The notes under the pieces were generated by a model. The model saw only the letters and a list, made by a program, of their open reading frames with translations. It did no database searches and had not been told where the DNA came from. Made by a program: the position numbers and the translations under genes. Below, piece after piece: positions 57,335 through 57,500 of a DNA stretch of 57,500 nt; the stretch's first letter is position 1, and each line of letters begins with the position of its first letter. Source of the DNA: Chrysomallon squamiferum (taxonomy: Eukaryota > Mollusca > Gastropoda > Neomphalida > Peltospiridae); NCBI GenBank assembly GCA_012295275.1, contig CM022671.1, forward strand, positions 35,811,683 to 35,869,182, read 5' to 3'.

Positions 57335-57500
57335 GTGAGTTTTCTAAAATCAAATCTTAAAAAATTTTTAACTATCACGTGATGACTGTTTGTTCAACGA
57401 TTTGTGACGTTTACAAAATGTTCACAAGCTTCGATTTTACATGTCTGCCATCCATCACTGACGACAAAAGGTGTCAACGAGATGACGTCATTACCCAACC

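Overview
This is an AT-rich, intron-rich, microsatellite-saturated stretch of an animal nuclear genome. There is no operon structure. Genes are split by GT-AG introns, and AATAAA signals follow several of them. The best clue to the organism is a 130-residue globin whose distal half resembles the mini-hemoglobins of nemertean nerve and body wall and related lophotrochozoan nerve globins (HPxxQxKF and HKGRNV motifs, Gln at E7). I infer a lophotrochozoan such as a mollusc, nemertean or annelid, and cannot be more specific. Most long open frames in the window are translated microsatellites. The real genes were found by reading exons with matching splice phases.

Layout. (1) 3.7-7.85 kb, + strand: globin 1, with a CCAAT promoter, a noncoding first exon and three coding exons split at the ancestral B12.2 and G7.0 positions. 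(2) 13.29-13.49 kb, + strand: a single-exon 64-residue membrane micropeptide. (3) About 23.4-16.47 kb, - strand: globin 2 (174 residues, His E7, same two intron positions), with its own CCAAT promoter and noncoding first exon. The two globins point tail to tail. (4) 26.2-32.06 kb, + strand: a previously hidden four-coding-exon gene for an 87-residue secreted protein with a probable GPI-anchor tail. (5) 35.55-33.05 kb, - strand: a small secreted peptide precursor built from 27-, 36- and 48-nt phase-2 micro-exons that arose by tandem duplication of an exon-intron unit. (6) 37.6-48.4 kb, + strand: a 13-coding-exon type I membrane receptor of 499 residues with a nine-tyrosine cytoplasmic tail. (7) 50.9 kb to the window edge, + strand: the 5' part of a second secreted or membrane protein. 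It shares a CxC...C segment and two intron positions and phases with the receptor, so I read it as a diverged tandem paralogue.

The rest is repeats: (GA)n, (CA)n, (ATT)n, (TTTA)n and (TTTTA)n microsatellites, and minisatellites of 16, 20, 26, 29, 41 and 69 bp. There is also a repeat of about 70-190 bp, present in three copies around gene 7. No tRNA, rRNA, CRISPR array or complete transposon was recognised.

How the genes work together: the globins are a haem-protein pair, while genes 4-7 all encode secretory-pathway products. Nothing in the sequence shows that genes 4-7 act in one pathway. The least explained items are genes 4 and 5, the receptor pair 6/7, and the excess of two palindromic 8-mers (TCACGTGA and TGACGTCA).
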